Positions 7,399 to 16,212 of a stretch of 39,701 nt of DNA are shown in pieces. The DNA is taken from the NCBI GenBank assembly GCA_023410675.1, contig JAEYPM010000057.1, positions 1 to 39,701 on the forward strand. The letters run 5' to 3'. This stretch comes from Bacillota bacterium (GTDB lineage Bacteria > Bacillota > Clostridia > Lachnospirales > Cellulosilyticaceae). Below the pieces are notes generated by a model. It was given only the letters and a program-made list of their open reading frames with translations. It made no database searches and was not told where the DNA came from. A program made the translations under genes and the position numbers. Every line of letters starts with the position of its first letter. Positions within the stretch are counted from its first letter, which is position 1.

Positions 7399-8165
7399 TA
7401 CATCACCTCATTACCATGTCGCAAGGTAATTATTTCTGGCTCATCATCTGTAATAACTACTGTGTTTTCATAATGTGCTGATGGTAATCCATCATTTGTT
7501 ACGAACGTCCAATCATTACCTATTTCCCTGACATGATAGCTACCGACATTTACCATAGGTTCTATAGCCAGTACCATTCCTTTTTGAAGTCTTGGACCTC
7601 TTCCAGGTGTTTTGTAGTTTGGAACTTGTGGTTCTTCATGTAATGCCTTCCCTACTCCGTGACCTACCAAATCTCTTACAACTGAATAGCCATTTGACTC
7701 TACATATTGTTGAATTGCTAGAGATATCTGTCCTAAATGATTGCCTGCAACTGCATATTTTAATCCTTCAAAAAAGCTTTGCCTAGTAACTTCAATAAGA
7801 TTTACAATATCAGCTGATACATCACCAACAGGGTAAGTACGAGCAGCATCCGTGTGGTACCCTTTATAGTATACACCAAGGTCAACACTTACAATGTCGC
7901 CCTCTTTAATTTTTCTATTGGATGGAATACCATGTACCACTTCCTCATTGATAGAAATACATGTTGATGCAGGATAGCCACAATAATTTTTGAACGAAGG
8001 CACTGCATGTTTGCTTCTGATAAACTTATCAGCAATAGCATCTAATTCTTTTGTAGTAATTCCTACTTTTATGTTTTGAGCTACTATTTCATGTGCCTCA
8101 ATTAATATAACGCCTGACTCTCTCATGATTTCTATTTCTAAATCGGATTTAATAGGGATTGACAT
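7398..8165 (-). CDS. map: Methionine aminopeptidase, type I
   Basis: This enzyme removes the initiator methionine from nascent proteins whose second residue is small. The 255-residue protein has the five metal ligands of the family: Asp95, Asp106, His169, Glu202 and Glu233. Substrate-site His78 is in VHGIP. The N-terminus lacks the zinc-finger extension found in some actinobacterial and eukaryotic enzymes. It follows adk by one base and shares its stop with the start of the KOW gene. The secY-adk-map-infA order is the standard end of the spc cluster in Firmicutes. Confidence 0.97.
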   Translation of the reverse strand: MSIPIKSDLEIEIMRESGVILIEAHEIVAQNIKVGITTKELDAIADKFIRSKHAVPSFKNYCGYPASTCISINEEVVHGIPSNRKIKEGDIVSVDLGVYYKGYHTDAARTYPVGDVSADIVNLIEVTRQSFFEGLKYAVAGNHLGQISLAIQQYVESNGYSVVRDLVGHGVGKALHEEPQVPNYKTPGRGPRLQKGMVLAIEPMVNVGSYHVREIGNDWTFVTNDGLPSAHYENTVVITDDEPEIITLRHGNEVM

Positions 8166-8166
8166 A

Positions 8167-8814
8167 TTAGTTCACTCCTAATGCTTTTTTAACCCTAGCT
8201 CGGACTTCGTCCACAGGGCCTACACCATCTATATCTAAAACCTTATCCTGCTGTTTATAGTATGCAATAAGTGGTTTTGTTTGTGCATGGTATATTTCTA
8301 ATCTCTTTTTAACTGTTTCTTCCTTATCATCATCTCTTTGAATAAGTGAAGAATTACATTCGTTACATTTCCCTGCTACACTCTCTATCTTAAATAACTT
8401 ATGATAGGAAGCACCACAACTTGGGCAAACTGTTCTACCAGACATTCTGTCAATGATTACTTCATCTGGAACTTCCACATTAATGACTGAGTCAATAGGC
8501 ATATTCAATTCACTGAGCATTTTATCAAGTGCCTCGGCCTGTGGAATTGTTCTTGGAAAGCCATCTAAGATCATCCCGTTTTTGCAATCGTCCTTTGACA
8601 ATCTATCTTTAACAAGTTCTATAACTAAAGAATCTGGAACTAATTTTCCTTGATCCATATATTCTTTTGCTAAATTTCCAAGCTGTGTTTTATTAGCTAT
8701 ATGCTCTCTAAAAATATTACCTGTAGATATACAAGGAATATTATATAATTTTGTAAGCATCTCTGCCTGAGTTCCTTTTCCTGCACCTGGTGCACCTAAC
8801 AATATTAATCTCAT
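8167..8814 (-). CDS. adk: Adenylate kinase, zinc-lid form
   Basis: Adenylate kinase interconverts ATP plus AMP and two ADP. The 215-residue protein begins with the P-loop GAPGAGKGT (7-15) and has DGFPRT (about 84-89). The LID domain carries Cys130, Cys133, Cys150 and Cys153, the four-cysteine zinc site typical of Gram-positive enzymes. It lies 66 bases after secY and one base before map. Confidence 0.97.
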   Translation of the reverse strand: MRLILLGAPGAGKGTQAEMLTKLYNIPCISTGNIFREHIANKTQLGNLAKEYMDQGKLVPDSLVIELVKDRLSKDDCKNGMILDGFPRTIPQAEALDKMLSELNMPIDSVINVEVPDEVIIDRMSGRTVCPSCGASYHKLFKIESVAGKCNECNSSLIQRDDDKEETVKKRLEIYHAQTKPLIAYYKQQDKVLDIDGVGPVDEVRARVKKALGVN

Positions 8815-8880
8815 AGTGGCCTCCTATTTAACAAAAAATTAATTAAACAAATTTTTATTTGGTCTACTTTAATTTATTTT

Positions 8881-10140
8881 CTATAGAAAACCTCTATAAT
8901 GTCTCATTAACATTTGAGATTCTAATTGTTTTATTGTTTCTAAGGCAACACCAACCAAAATTAAAAGAGATGTTCCTGAGAATGCAAGAGGAATATTTAA
9001 TAATGTTGTTAGTAATATTGGAACAATAGCTAGTACTGCTAAACATATTGCTCCTAATAGGGTTATATATGTTGCAATGTTTGATAAATAATCTGACGTA
9101 GGCTTCCCAGGTCTTATACCTGGTACAAATCCCCCATTTTTCTTCATATTAGAAGCAATCTCCAATGGATTGAAAGCTACTGTTGAATAGAAGAAAGTAA
9201 AAGCAAATATTAAAACAATATATAATGTCCCTCCTATTGGTGTCGTCCAATTAAGGTTCTTAATTATTGTTCCCCATACTCCAGCAGGTGTACTTGTAAA
9301 AAATCCTGTCACAATCTGTGGAAACTGCAAAATTGACATTGCAAAGATAACTGGCATTACTCCTGCTAAGTTTACTTTAATTGGGATGTGCTGACTTTGT
9401 CCACCTGTATAAACTTTACGTCCTGTAGTACGTTTTGCATATTGAACAGCTATTCTTCTCTCCCCTTGAGACATAAGAACAACAAATGCCACAAGAACAA
9501 TACCTATAATGAGAACAACTGGTATCATTGCATAATTTTTAGTAATGAAAAGAGATTGGAATTGTTGTGGCAATCTTGAAACGATATTGATAAAGATAAT
9601 AAGTGATGTACCGTTTCCAACGCCTCTTTGTGTGATTTGCTCTCCTATCCACATAACAAGCATAGTTCCTGCTACAAGTGAAAGCATAACGAGTAAAAAT
9701 GTCCAAACGCTTTTATCTCTTAAAGCATTGTTGTTAAATAATGTAAGTGTGGTTGCTGCTGCTTGAAGAATTGCAAGCCCTAGGGCAACGTATCTTGTAT
9801 ACTTATTAATCTTTTTCCTACCAGTTTCGCCTTCCTTAGATAACTCTTCAAGTTTTGTAATTGCCATTTGAAGAAGCTGTACAACAATACTTGCTGTAAT
9901 ATATGGCCCTACTCCAAATGCAAATAAAGCCATGGTTTTAAAGGCTCCTCCAGCGATGATGTCCATCAATCCGAATATATTATTACTTCCATTATTAAAT
10001 AAAGATTGTAATACATCTTGATTGATTCCCGGTACTGTAATAACTGCACCTAATCTTAAAACTACAAACATACATAATGTAAATATGATCTTTTTTCGGA
10101 GTTCTGGTACCTTCCATGCATTGATAAGGGTTTTTAACAC
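8881..10140 (-). CDS. secY: Preprotein translocase channel subunit SecY
   Basis: SecY forms the protein-conducting channel of the plasma membrane and works with SecE, encoded at 35748-35930. The 419-residue protein has about ten hydrophobic segments. It also has the conserved cytoplasmic block GERRIAVQYAKR and the segment FVPGIRPGKPT before the last membrane helices. The start is GTG at 10140, immediately after the rplO stop, with GAGGTG as ribosome binding site inside the end of rplO. Confidence 0.97.
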   Translation of the reverse strand: MLKTLINAWKVPELRKKIIFTLCMFVVLRLGAVITVPGINQDVLQSLFNNGSNNIFGLMDIIAGGAFKTMALFAFGVGPYITASIVVQLLQMAITKLEELSKEGETGRKKINKYTRYVALGLAILQAAATTLTLFNNNALRDKSVWTFLLVMLSLVAGTMLVMWIGEQITQRGVGNGTSLIIFINIVSRLPQQFQSLFITKNYAMIPVVLIIGIVLVAFVVLMSQGERRIAVQYAKRTTGRKVYTGGQSQHIPIKVNLAGVMPVIFAMSILQFPQIVTGFFTSTPAGVWGTIIKNLNWTTPIGGTLYIVLIFAFTFFYSTVAFNPLEIASNMKKNGGFVPGIRPGKPTSDYLSNIATYITLLGAICLAVLAIVPILLTTLLNIPLAFSGTSLLILVGVALETIKQLESQMLMRHYRGFL

Positions 10141-10584
10141 TTACATCACCTCTTCTACTTTTCCACCTGCAGCTTCAATTTTTTCTCTCGCCCCTGCACT
10201 AAAAGCATTTGCCTTTACTGTAAGTTTTTTCTCTAAATTTCCTTTACCAAGAATTTTAACACCATCTCTTGGGTTCTTAATAATACCAGAATTGATTAAA
10301 TCTTCAACTGCTACAACCGCTCCATCTTCAAAACGATTTAATAAGTCTACGTTGATTCCTACGATTTCTAAGCTATTACGATTTGTAAAACCTCTTTTTG
10401 GAAGTCTTCTATATAATGGCATTTGTCCGCCTTCGAAACCAGGTCTTACACCGCCGCCGCTTCTCGCTTTTTGTCCTTTATGTCCTCTTCCTGCAGTTTT
10501 ACCATTTCCAGAACCATGTCCTCTACCTACACGAAAAGATTTCTTTTTTGAGCCTTCTGCTGGTCTTAATTCGCTTAAGTTCAT
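10141..10584 (-). CDS. rplO: 50S ribosomal protein L15
   Basis: L15 is a late-assembling 23S rRNA-binding protein. The 147-residue product starts MNLSELRPAEGSKKK and has the glycine/arginine-rich extension through about residue 60 (GRGHGSGNGKTAGRGHKGQK) followed by the globular C-terminal half. It overlaps none of its neighbours but touches secY (stop and next start adjacent). The ATG follows AAGGAGGTG. Confidence 0.97.
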   Translation of the reverse strand: MNLSELRPAEGSKKKSFRVGRGHGSGNGKTAGRGHKGQKARSGGGVRPGFEGGQMPLYRRLPKRGFTNRNSLEIVGINVDLLNRFEDGAVVAVEDLINSGIIKNPRDGVKILGKGNLEKKLTVKANAFSAGAREKIEAAGGKVEEVM

Positions 10585-10617
10585 TTGTTGGCACCTCCTT
10601 TTGTTCTTATTATCTAA

Positions 10618-10803
10618 CTATGCGTTTACTTCTTCTACCTTAACTAAGTGATTTACTTGTGCTATCATTCCACGAATAGCAGCATTATCTTCATGTATAT
10701 TAGCACTATTGATTTTTCTAAGTCCTAGTGCTTCAATTGTTTTTTTGTGTTTCGGAATAGCTCCGATTGTGGATTTTACTAAAGTCACTTTTAATTTAGC
10801 CAC
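10618..10803 (-). CDS. rpmD: 50S ribosomal protein L30
   Basis: L30 is a small 23S rRNA-binding protein of the large subunit. The 61-residue product matches the family in length and in the central block AIPKHKKTIEALGLRKIN. The start codon is GTG at 10803, about 10 bases after AGGAGG, giving the usual N-terminus AKLKVTLVKS. It lies between rpsE and rplO as expected for the spc cluster. Confidence 0.96.
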   Translation of the reverse strand: MAKLKVTLVKSTIGAIPKHKKTIEALGLRKINSANIHEDNAAIRGMIAQVNHLVKVEEVNA

Positions 10804-10816
10804 TTGAAAATTCCTC

Positions 10817-11329
10817 CTATCCTAGAAGCTCTTCTACTGATTTACCACGAAGTCTTGCAACTTCTGTAGGTGTTTTAAGTGTAGCGAGGCCTTGAATTGT
10901 AGCATGTACTACATTCTTTTTGTTATTTGAACCTAATGATTTTGTTCTGATATTACGAATTCCTGCAAGTTCAAGTACCGCACGAGCTGGTCCTCCAGCA
11001 ATAACACCAGTACCTTCTTTTGCTGGTTTAAGAAGTACTCTTGCACTTCCAAATTCACCAATATATTCATGATAGATGCTACTTACATCATTTCTTTCTA
11101 CATAAATCAGATTTTTCTTAGCATCATCTTTTGCTTTTTGAATGGCATTAGGTATTTCCATTGCTTTTCCAAGCCCTACACCTACGTGTCCATTTCCATC
11201 TCCAACTACTACTAGAGCAGAGAAACGGAATGTACGACCACCTTTTACAACTTTAGTTACACGTTTAATAGTAACTACTCTTTCTTGTAACTCTAAATCA
11301 TTTGCATTAATGATTGTTTTTTTAGCCAA
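10817..11329 (-). CDS. rpsE: 30S ribosomal protein S5
   Basis: S5 contributes to decoding accuracy and forms part of the mRNA entry site. The 170-residue protein has the N-terminal double-stranded RNA-binding-like domain (LQERVVTIKRVTKVVKGGR) and the C-terminal domain with GGPARAVLELAGI near 120. The start is TTG at 11329 after GGAGGGACAAACG. There is no ATG in a sensible position, so a TTG start is required to give the family N-terminus. Confidence 0.95.
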   Translation of the reverse strand: MAKKTIINANDLELQERVVTIKRVTKVVKGGRTFRFSALVVVGDGNGHVGVGLGKAMEIPNAIQKAKDDAKKNLIYVERNDVSSIYHEYIGEFGSARVLLKPAKEGTGVIAGGPARAVLELAGIRNIRTKSLGSNNKKNVVHATIQGLATLKTPTEVARLRGKSVEELLG

Positions 11330-11346
11330 CGTTTGTCCCTCCTTTA

Positions 11347-11715
11347 CTAGAATTGTAGTCCAGCTTCACGAGCTGCATCTGCCAATGCTTTAATTCTTCC
11401 ATGATATATAAAACCACCACGATCAAATACCACTTCATTGATACCTTTAGCAAGTGATTTTTGAGCAATAGCTGCTCCTACTACCTTAGCTGCATCAACG
11501 TTTGATGTTACTTCTAACTTAGCTGCTATTTCCTTCTCTGCTGTTGAAGCTGCTACTATTGTATTTCCTTTTGTATCATCTATTAACTGTGCGTAGATGT
11601 GTTTTTCACTTCTAAATACAGAAAGTCTAGGCTTTTGACTTGTGCCTTGAATTTTGTTACGTAACTTTTTATGCTTTTTCACACGAATCTTACTGCGTGA
11701 TACTTTACTTACCAT
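11347..11715 (-). CDS. rplR: 50S ribosomal protein L18
   Basis: L18 binds 5S rRNA together with L5 and forms the central protuberance. The 122-residue protein has the basic N-terminal tail (about 1-30) and the signature GGFIYHGRIKALADAAREAG at the C-terminus. It starts with ATG at 11715, 23 bases after rplF, and is followed by rpsE. Confidence 0.97.
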   Translation of the reverse strand: MVSKVSRSKIRVKKHKKLRNKIQGTSQKPRLSVFRSEKHIYAQLIDDTKGNTIVAASTAEKEIAAKLEVTSNVDAAKVVGAAIAQKSLAKGINEVVFDRGGFIYHGRIKALADAAREAGLQF

Positions 11716-11738
11716 AGTGTCAATTCACCCCTTTTCTA

Positions 11739-12278
11739 TTATTTTTTACCGGTCTTTCCTTCTTTACGTCTGATGACTTCATCAACATACTTAATACCTT
11801 TACCTTTATAAGGCTCTGGTGGACGTTTGAAGCGAATTTCGGCTGCAAATTGACCAACTTCTTCTTTGCTAATACCAGAAACAGTAATTTTATTTCCATC
11901 AACTGAACTTGTAATACCTTCTGGATCTTCCATTTCAACTGGATGTGAATATCCAAGTGAAAGAACTAACTTCTTGCCTTGTTTTTGTGCTCTATAACCA
12001 ACACCGTTTACTTCTAATACTTTTGTAAAACCGTTAGTAACACCTTCTACCATATTAGCAATAAGCGTTCTTGATAACCCATGAAGTGATCTATTTCTTT
12101 TTAAATCGTTAGGTCTTGTAACAAGTACCTGACCTGCTTCAACTTCTATATTCATTGCACTATCTATTTTTCTTGTAAGCGTTCCCTTTGGTCCTTTAAC
12201 TGTAATAACATTTTCTGCATCTACAGTAACTGTTACACCTGCTGGAACTGTTATTGGTTGTCTGCCAATACGAGACAT
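11739..12278 (-). CDS. rplF: 50S ribosomal protein L6
   Basis: L6 lies near the factor-binding site of the large subunit. The 179-residue protein contains the two repeated L6 domains and the C-terminal signature FKRPPEPYKGKGIKY that binds 23S rRNA. Length and start (MSRIGRQPITVPAGV, ATG at 12278) are standard. It sits between rpsH and rplR. Confidence 0.97.
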   Translation of the reverse strand: MSRIGRQPITVPAGVTVTVDAENVITVKGPKGTLTRKIDSAMNIEVEAGQVLVTRPNDLKRNRSLHGLSRTLIANMVEGVTNGFTKVLEVNGVGYRAQKQGKKLVLSLGYSHPVEMEDPEGITSSVDGNKITVSGISKEEVGQFAAEIRFKRPPEPYKGKGIKYVDEVIRRKEGKTGKK

Positions 12279-12308
12279 ATTTGCACCTCCTTAAACTTTT
12301 ACTGTCTA

Positions 12309-12710
12309 TTACCAAATAAATGCTATTACTTCTCCACCAACGCCTTGTTTTCTAGCTTCTTTGTCAGTGATTACACCTTTATTAGTAGATATAATTGCTG
12401 TTCCAAGACCACCAAGAACTTTTGGTAAAGTTTTTGAATCAGCATATACACGAAGACCTGGTTTTGATATTCTTTTTAATCCAGAAATAACTTTTTCATT
12501 TTTGTCTTTTCCATATTTTAACTCTATACGAATGGTCCCTTTAGCACCATCTTCAATTATTTCATATCCTTTGATATACCCCTCAGATAATAGAATCTCA
12601 GAAATCGCCTTTTTCATCTTTGATGTAGGCACTTCCACAATGTCATGTTTCGCTGTATTAGCATTTCTGATTCTTGTTAGCATATCTGCAATTGGATCGC
12701 TCATTGTCAT
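12309..12710 (-). CDS. rpsH: 30S ribosomal protein S8
   Basis: S8 binds helix 21 of 16S rRNA and, in Escherichia coli, regulates the spc operon by binding near rplE. The 133-residue product reads MTMSDPIADMLTRIRNAN and ends GVGGEVIAFIW. I keep the first ATG (12710) because it is eight bases from GGAGG. The ATG two codons later would be 14 bases away. Confidence 0.96.
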   Translation of the reverse strand: MTMSDPIADMLTRIRNANTAKHDIVEVPTSKMKKAISEILLSEGYIKGYEIIEDGAKGTIRIELKYGKDKNEKVISGLKRISKPGLRVYADSKTLPKVLGGLGTAIISTNKGVITDKEARKQGVGGEVIAFIW

Positions 12711-12732
12711 TTTATTTGCCTCCTTTCCAATA

Positions 12733-12918
12733 TTACCAGCTTGCTTTTTTTACACCTGGAATTTGTCCTTTATAAGCTAATTCTCTAAAACATATACGGC
12801 ATATGCCAAATTTTCTAATATAAGCATGTGGACGTCCGCAAATACGGCATCTAGTATATTCACGAGTAGAAAACTTAGCAGGTCTTTGTTGCTTAACTTT
12901 CATAGAAGTCTTAGCCAT
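12733..12918 (-). CDS. rpsZ: 30S ribosomal protein S14, zinc type
   Basis: This is the short, zinc-binding form of S14, which sits in the head of the 30S subunit. It has 61 residues with Cys24, Cys27, Cys40 and Cys43 as zinc ligands, against about 90-100 residues in the zinc-free form. It lies between rplE and rpsH, the chromosomal S10-spc position of the housekeeping copy in Firmicutes. Confidence 0.97.
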   Translation of the reverse strand: MAKTSMKVKQQRPAKFSTREYTRCRICGRPHAYIRKFGICRICFRELAYKGQIPGVKKASW

Positions 12919-12931
12919 CTATTTTCCCTCC

Positions 12932-13471
12932 TTATTTTTGAAATGGCATTCCGAATTGTGCTAGTAACTCTCTAGCCTCTTCATCAGTTTCAGCAGTTGT
13001 CACAATTATGACATCCATACCACGAATTTTATCAATTTTATCATATTCAACTTCTGGGAAAATAATTTGCTCTTTGATACCTAATGCATAGTTACCACGA
13101 CCATCAAATGATGTCGCACTTACACCACGGAAGTCACGTACACGTGGAAGTGCAAGGTTTACTAAACGATCAAGAAATTCATACATTTTTTCTCCACGAA
13201 GTGTTACTTTACATCCGATTGGCATTCCTTCACGAAGCTTAAATGCTGCTACAGATTTCTTTGCTTTTGTAATAACTGGTTTTTGCCCAGATATAATTTG
13301 CATATCAGATACAGCACTTTCTAATGTTTTTGCATTGTCTTTTGCTTCGCCAACACCCATATTAATTACTATTTTTTCAAGCTTAGGTGCTTGCATTTTA
13401 TTTTTATAGCTGAACTTTTGCATCATAGTATTCACTATTTGTTCATTGTATATATCCTTTAATCTACTCAC
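12932..13471 (-). CDS. rplE: 50S ribosomal protein L5
   Basis: L5 binds 5S rRNA and contacts the P-site tRNA. I place the start at the GTG at 13471, nine bases after GGAGG. This gives 179 residues and the family N-terminus SRLKDIYNEQIV. The upstream ATG at 13501 would place the Shine-Dalgarno sequence inside the coding region and overlap rplX. The internal blocks KLEKIVINMGVGE and RDFRGVSATSFDGRGNY are typical. Confidence 0.94.
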   Translation of the reverse strand: MSRLKDIYNEQIVNTMMQKFSYKNKMQAPKLEKIVINMGVGEAKDNAKTLESAVSDMQIISGQKPVITKAKKSVAAFKLREGMPIGCKVTLRGEKMYEFLDRLVNLALPRVRDFRGVSATSFDGRGNYALGIKEQIIFPEVEYDKIDKIRGMDVIIVTTAETDEEARELLAQFGMPFQK

Positions 13472-13493
13472 TGCTAACAACCTCCTTTCAGCA

Positions 13494-13805
13494 TTAGTCA
13501 ATTACAAAACGTTCATTCTTTGATATTGCAACACGAACTTTTTTTCCATCTTTTACTTCTGCACCTAAACGGCATGGTTTACCTTCGTGTAAATACATGA
13601 CATTTGAAATAGACATTGGTGCTTCACGTTCGATTAATCCACCTTGACCAGCCGCGTTTGGTTTTTGATGTTTAGTGACTTTGTTAAAGCCTTCTACTAT
13701 AACACGACCAGCTTTACGATCTATAAAAGAAATAATGCCTTCTTTATCTTTATCGTCTCCAGCAATAATAAGGACTCTATCGCCCTTTTTAAGTTTAGTT
13801 TTCAC
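13494..13805 (-). CDS. rplX: 50S ribosomal protein L24
   Basis: L24 is an assembly-initiator protein that binds the 5' end of 23S rRNA. The 103-residue protein has an N-terminal KOW motif (KKGDRVLIIAGDDKDKEG, about residues 6-23). The start is GTG at 13805, about nine bases after AAGGAGG. It lies 14 bases after rplN. Confidence 0.96.
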   Translation of the reverse strand: MKTKLKKGDRVLIIAGDDKDKEGIISFIDRKAGRVIVEGFNKVTKHQKPNAAGQGGLIEREAPMSISNVMYLHEGKPCRLGAEVKDGKKVRVAISKNERFVID

Positions 13806-13819
13806 TTTTCGATACCTCC

Positions 13820-14188
13820 TTATAACACTTCTGGTGCAAGTGATAAGATTTTAGTGTATTTCTTTTCTCTTAATTCTCTTGCTACCGGTCCAAATATACG
13901 TGTTCCTCTTGGATTTTTATCTTCTTTTATAATAACGGCTGCGTTCTCATCAAATTTAATATAAGAACCATCTGGCCTTCTTACGCCTTTCTTTGTACGA
14001 ACAATAACTGCTTTAACAACATCGCCTTTTTTAACAACGCCACCAGGTGTTGCATCTTTAACCGTAGCTACGATAACATCTCCTATATTGGCATATCTTC
14101 TCGTAGATCCACCTAAACAACGGATGCAAAGTAATTCTTTAGCACCAGTATTATCTGCTACTCTTAGTCTACTTTCTTGTTGTATCAT
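13820..14188 (-). CDS. rplN: 50S ribosomal protein L14
   Basis: L14 forms an intersubunit bridge with 16S rRNA. The 122-residue product has the standard start MIQQESRLRVADNTGAKEL and a C-terminus ending KILSLAPEVL. Length and order (rpsQ, rplN, rplX) are canonical. Confidence 0.97.
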   Translation of the reverse strand: MIQQESRLRVADNTGAKELLCIRCLGGSTRRYANIGDVIVATVKDATPGGVVKKGDVVKAVIVRTKKGVRRPDGSYIKFDENAAVIIKEDKNPRGTRIFGPVARELREKKYTKILSLAPEVL

Positions 14189-14218
14189 CAGAAGTGTCCT
14201 CCTTTCAACATAAATATA

Positions 14219-14476
14219 CTATTTTGCTTTTTCTACAATTTCAACGAGTCTCCATCTTTTTGATTTAGATAATGGTCTTGTTTCCATAACCTTTACTTTA
14301 TCACCGATCTGGCATTCATTGTTTTCATCATGTGCATGTAATTTATACGTTCTTTTAACAATCTTTCCATAAAGAGGATGTTTTACATTGTTTACTACTG
14401 CAACTGTAATGGTTTTATCCATTTTGTCACTTACTACATTACCGATTAATACTTTTCGTAAATTTCTTTCAGACAC
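14219..14476 (-). CDS. rpsQ: 30S ribosomal protein S17
   Basis: S17 is a primary 16S rRNA-binding protein with an OB fold. It has 85 residues with the family blocks GNVVSDKMDKTITV and KVMETRPLSKSKRWRLVEIV. The start codon is GTG at 14476, a few bases after GAGGTAAAGTC. It follows rpmC by 18 bases. Confidence 0.96.
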   Translation of the reverse strand: MSERNLRKVLIGNVVSDKMDKTITVAVVNNVKHPLYGKIVKRTYKLHAHDENNECQIGDKVKVMETRPLSKSKRWRLVEIVEKAK

Positions 14477-14494
14477 GACTTTACCTCCTCTCTA

Positions 14495-14698
14495 TTACGC
14501 ATTAGCTTTTTGCGTAATAATAGTTTGAATACGTGCTATATTTTTTCTTACTTCTTTTATTCTCGCTGTGTTATCTAATTGGTTGGTAGCGTTCTGGAAT
14601 CTTAAGTTAAAAAGTTCTTTTTTTGCATTAACCAATTCAATATTAAGTTCATCAGCTGTCTTTACCCTTAATTCTTCTAAGAATGCATTATTCTTCAC
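14495..14698 (-). CDS. rpmC: 50S ribosomal protein L29
   Basis: L29 lies at the tunnel exit and helps dock the signal recognition particle. I choose the GTG at 14698, six bases after AGGTG. This gives 67 residues, the family length, with KKELFNLRFQNATNQLDNTA in the middle. The ATG two codons earlier touches the ribosome binding site, and a more distant ATG at 14728 would extend the protein into rplP. With this start the gene overlaps the 3' end of rplP by 11 bases, so coupling is likely. The exact start is the least certain of the small genes. Confidence 0.85.
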   Translation of the reverse strand: MKNNAFLEELRVKTADELNIELVNAKKELFNLRFQNATNQLDNTARIKEVRKNIARIQTIITQKANA

Positions 14699-15128
14699 TA
14701 CCATCACCTGCCATTTCTTGTTCAGCACGAGATACTATCTTGCATTTCACTGGTAACTTATGCATTGCAAGTCTTAAAGCCTCTCTAGCTGTTTCTTCTT
14801 CTACTCCTGCTAATTCAAACATTACTCTTCCTGGTTTTACTACCGCTACCCAGTACTCTGGAGATCCTTTACCAGAACCCATACGTGTTTCAGCTGGTTT
14901 TGCTGTTACTGGTTTATCAGGAAATATCTTGATCCATACTTTACCACCACGTTTGATATAACGTGTCATAGCAATACGTGCTGCTTCTATTTGATTGGAT
15001 TTAATCCAACATGGTTCCATTGCAACAATGCCAAATTCGCCGTAAGTGATTTTATTTCCACTATTAGCTTGGCCCTTCATACGCCCACGAAATTGTTTAC
15101 GGCGTTTTACTCTTTTAGGCATTAACAT
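14688..15128 (-). CDS. rplP: 50S ribosomal protein L16
   Basis: L16 organises the A-site region of the large subunit. The 146-residue product begins MLMPKRVKRRKQFRGRMKG, exactly the family pattern, and has GSGKGSPEYWVAVVKPGR near residue 83. Its ATG overlaps the rpsC stop as TAATG, indicating translational coupling. Confidence 0.97.
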   Translation of the reverse strand: MLMPKRVKRRKQFRGRMKGQANSGNKITYGEFGIVAMEPCWIKSNQIEAARIAMTRYIKRGGKVWIKIFPDKPVTAKPAETRMGSGKGSPEYWVAVVKPGRVMFELAGVEEETAREALRLAMHKLPVKCKIVSRAEQEMAGDGSEE

Positions 15129-15787
15129 TATTTAGCACTCCCTTCCTTTTTTTCTCTTTGTGGAAGTACCTCTCCTTTGTAGATCCACACTTTAACACCA
15201 ATTTTTCCATAAGTTGTATCTGCTTCTGCAAATCCATATTCAATATCTGCTCTTAATGTCTGAAGTGGAATAGTACCTTCTGAATAATGCTCTGTACGTG
15301 CCATTTCAGCACCACCTAAACGGCCTGAACAAGATACTTTGATACCTTTTGCACCTGCTTTTAATGCTTTTCCCATTGCTTGTTTCATAGCACGACGGAA
15401 AGAAACACGGTTTTCTAATTGAAGTGCAACATTTTCAGATACTAATTGAGCACTTGCATCTGGGCGTTTAACTTCCACTATGTTAATAGCCACTTTACTC
15501 TTTGTCATTTTTTCAACTTCTTTGCGAAGTTCGTCTATAGCTGAACCAGCTTTACCTATTACAATACCTGGTTTTGATGTATAAACGTGGATTCTGATAC
15601 GACCAGACATTCTTTCAGTTTCTATTTGTTCAATGCCAGCTGCATATAATTTTTTCTTAATAAATTTTCTTATTTTATCATCTTCTACAAGGTAGTTAGC
15701 AAATTCTTTCTTATCTGCATACCATTTGGCATTCCAGTCTTTGATAACCCCTACTCTTAGTCCATGAGGATTTACTTTTTGGCCCAT
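15128..15787 (-). CDS. rpsC: 30S ribosomal protein S3
   Basis: S3 forms the mRNA entry tunnel with S4 and S5 and contributes to helicase activity. The 219-residue protein has the N-terminal MGQKVNPHGLRVG motif, a KH domain with PGIVIGKAGSAIDEL (about residues 73-87) and the C-terminal block SGRLGGAEMART. It lies between rplV and rplP. Confidence 0.97.
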   Translation of the reverse strand: MGQKVNPHGLRVGVIKDWNAKWYADKKEFANYLVEDDKIRKFIKKKLYAAGIEQIETERMSGRIRIHVYTSKPGIVIGKAGSAIDELRKEVEKMTKSKVAINIVEVKRPDASAQLVSENVALQLENRVSFRRAMKQAMGKALKAGAKGIKVSCSGRLGGAEMARTEHYSEGTIPLQTLRADIEYGFAEADTTYGKIGVKVWIYKGEVLPQREKKEGSAK

Positions 15788-15798
15788 ATCTAACCTCC

Positions 15799-16185
15799 TT
15801 ATCTCTCATTTAATACCACTGTAATGTGGCTTGTTTGTTTGTCGATTCTATATGCACGTCCTTGAGCACGTGGACGAATTCTTTTGAGTTTTGGTCCTTT
15901 TGTAGAAAAGGCTTCTTCCACAAATAATGCATTAGTATCCATACCATTGTTATGCTCTGCATTTGCAATAGCAGACTTTAATAATTTTTCAATAATACGT
16001 GCTCCGTATCTAGGGGTATAAGCAAGAATTGCTAATGCAGTATTTACATCTTTACCTCTAATTTGATCAAGCACGATATTTGCTTTAGTACTTGATAAAC
16101 GAACAAAAGTTACTTTTGCTTTTGGTCTTGAATCTTTTTGAGCGTTTCTCTCTTTTTTTATCTGGCTTCTATGTCCTTTTGCCAT
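15799..16185 (-). CDS. rplV: 50S ribosomal protein L22
   Basis: L22 lines the nascent-peptide tunnel, and its beta hairpin contributes to macrolide sensitivity. The 128-residue product has a basic N-terminal extension of about 20 residues ahead of the family core (KAKVTFVRLSSTKANIVLDQ). It has the hairpin block GPKLKRIRPRAQGRAYRI. The hairpin shows no obvious deletion. Confidence 0.96.
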   Translation of the reverse strand: MAKGHRSQIKKERNAQKDSRPKAKVTFVRLSSTKANIVLDQIRGKDVNTALAILAYTPRYGARIIEKLLKSAIANAEHNNGMDTNALFVEEAFSTKGPKLKRIRPRAQGRAYRIDKQTSHITVVLNER

Positions 16186-16212
16186 TTTGAGACCTCCTTC
16201 CGTAAAAATAAA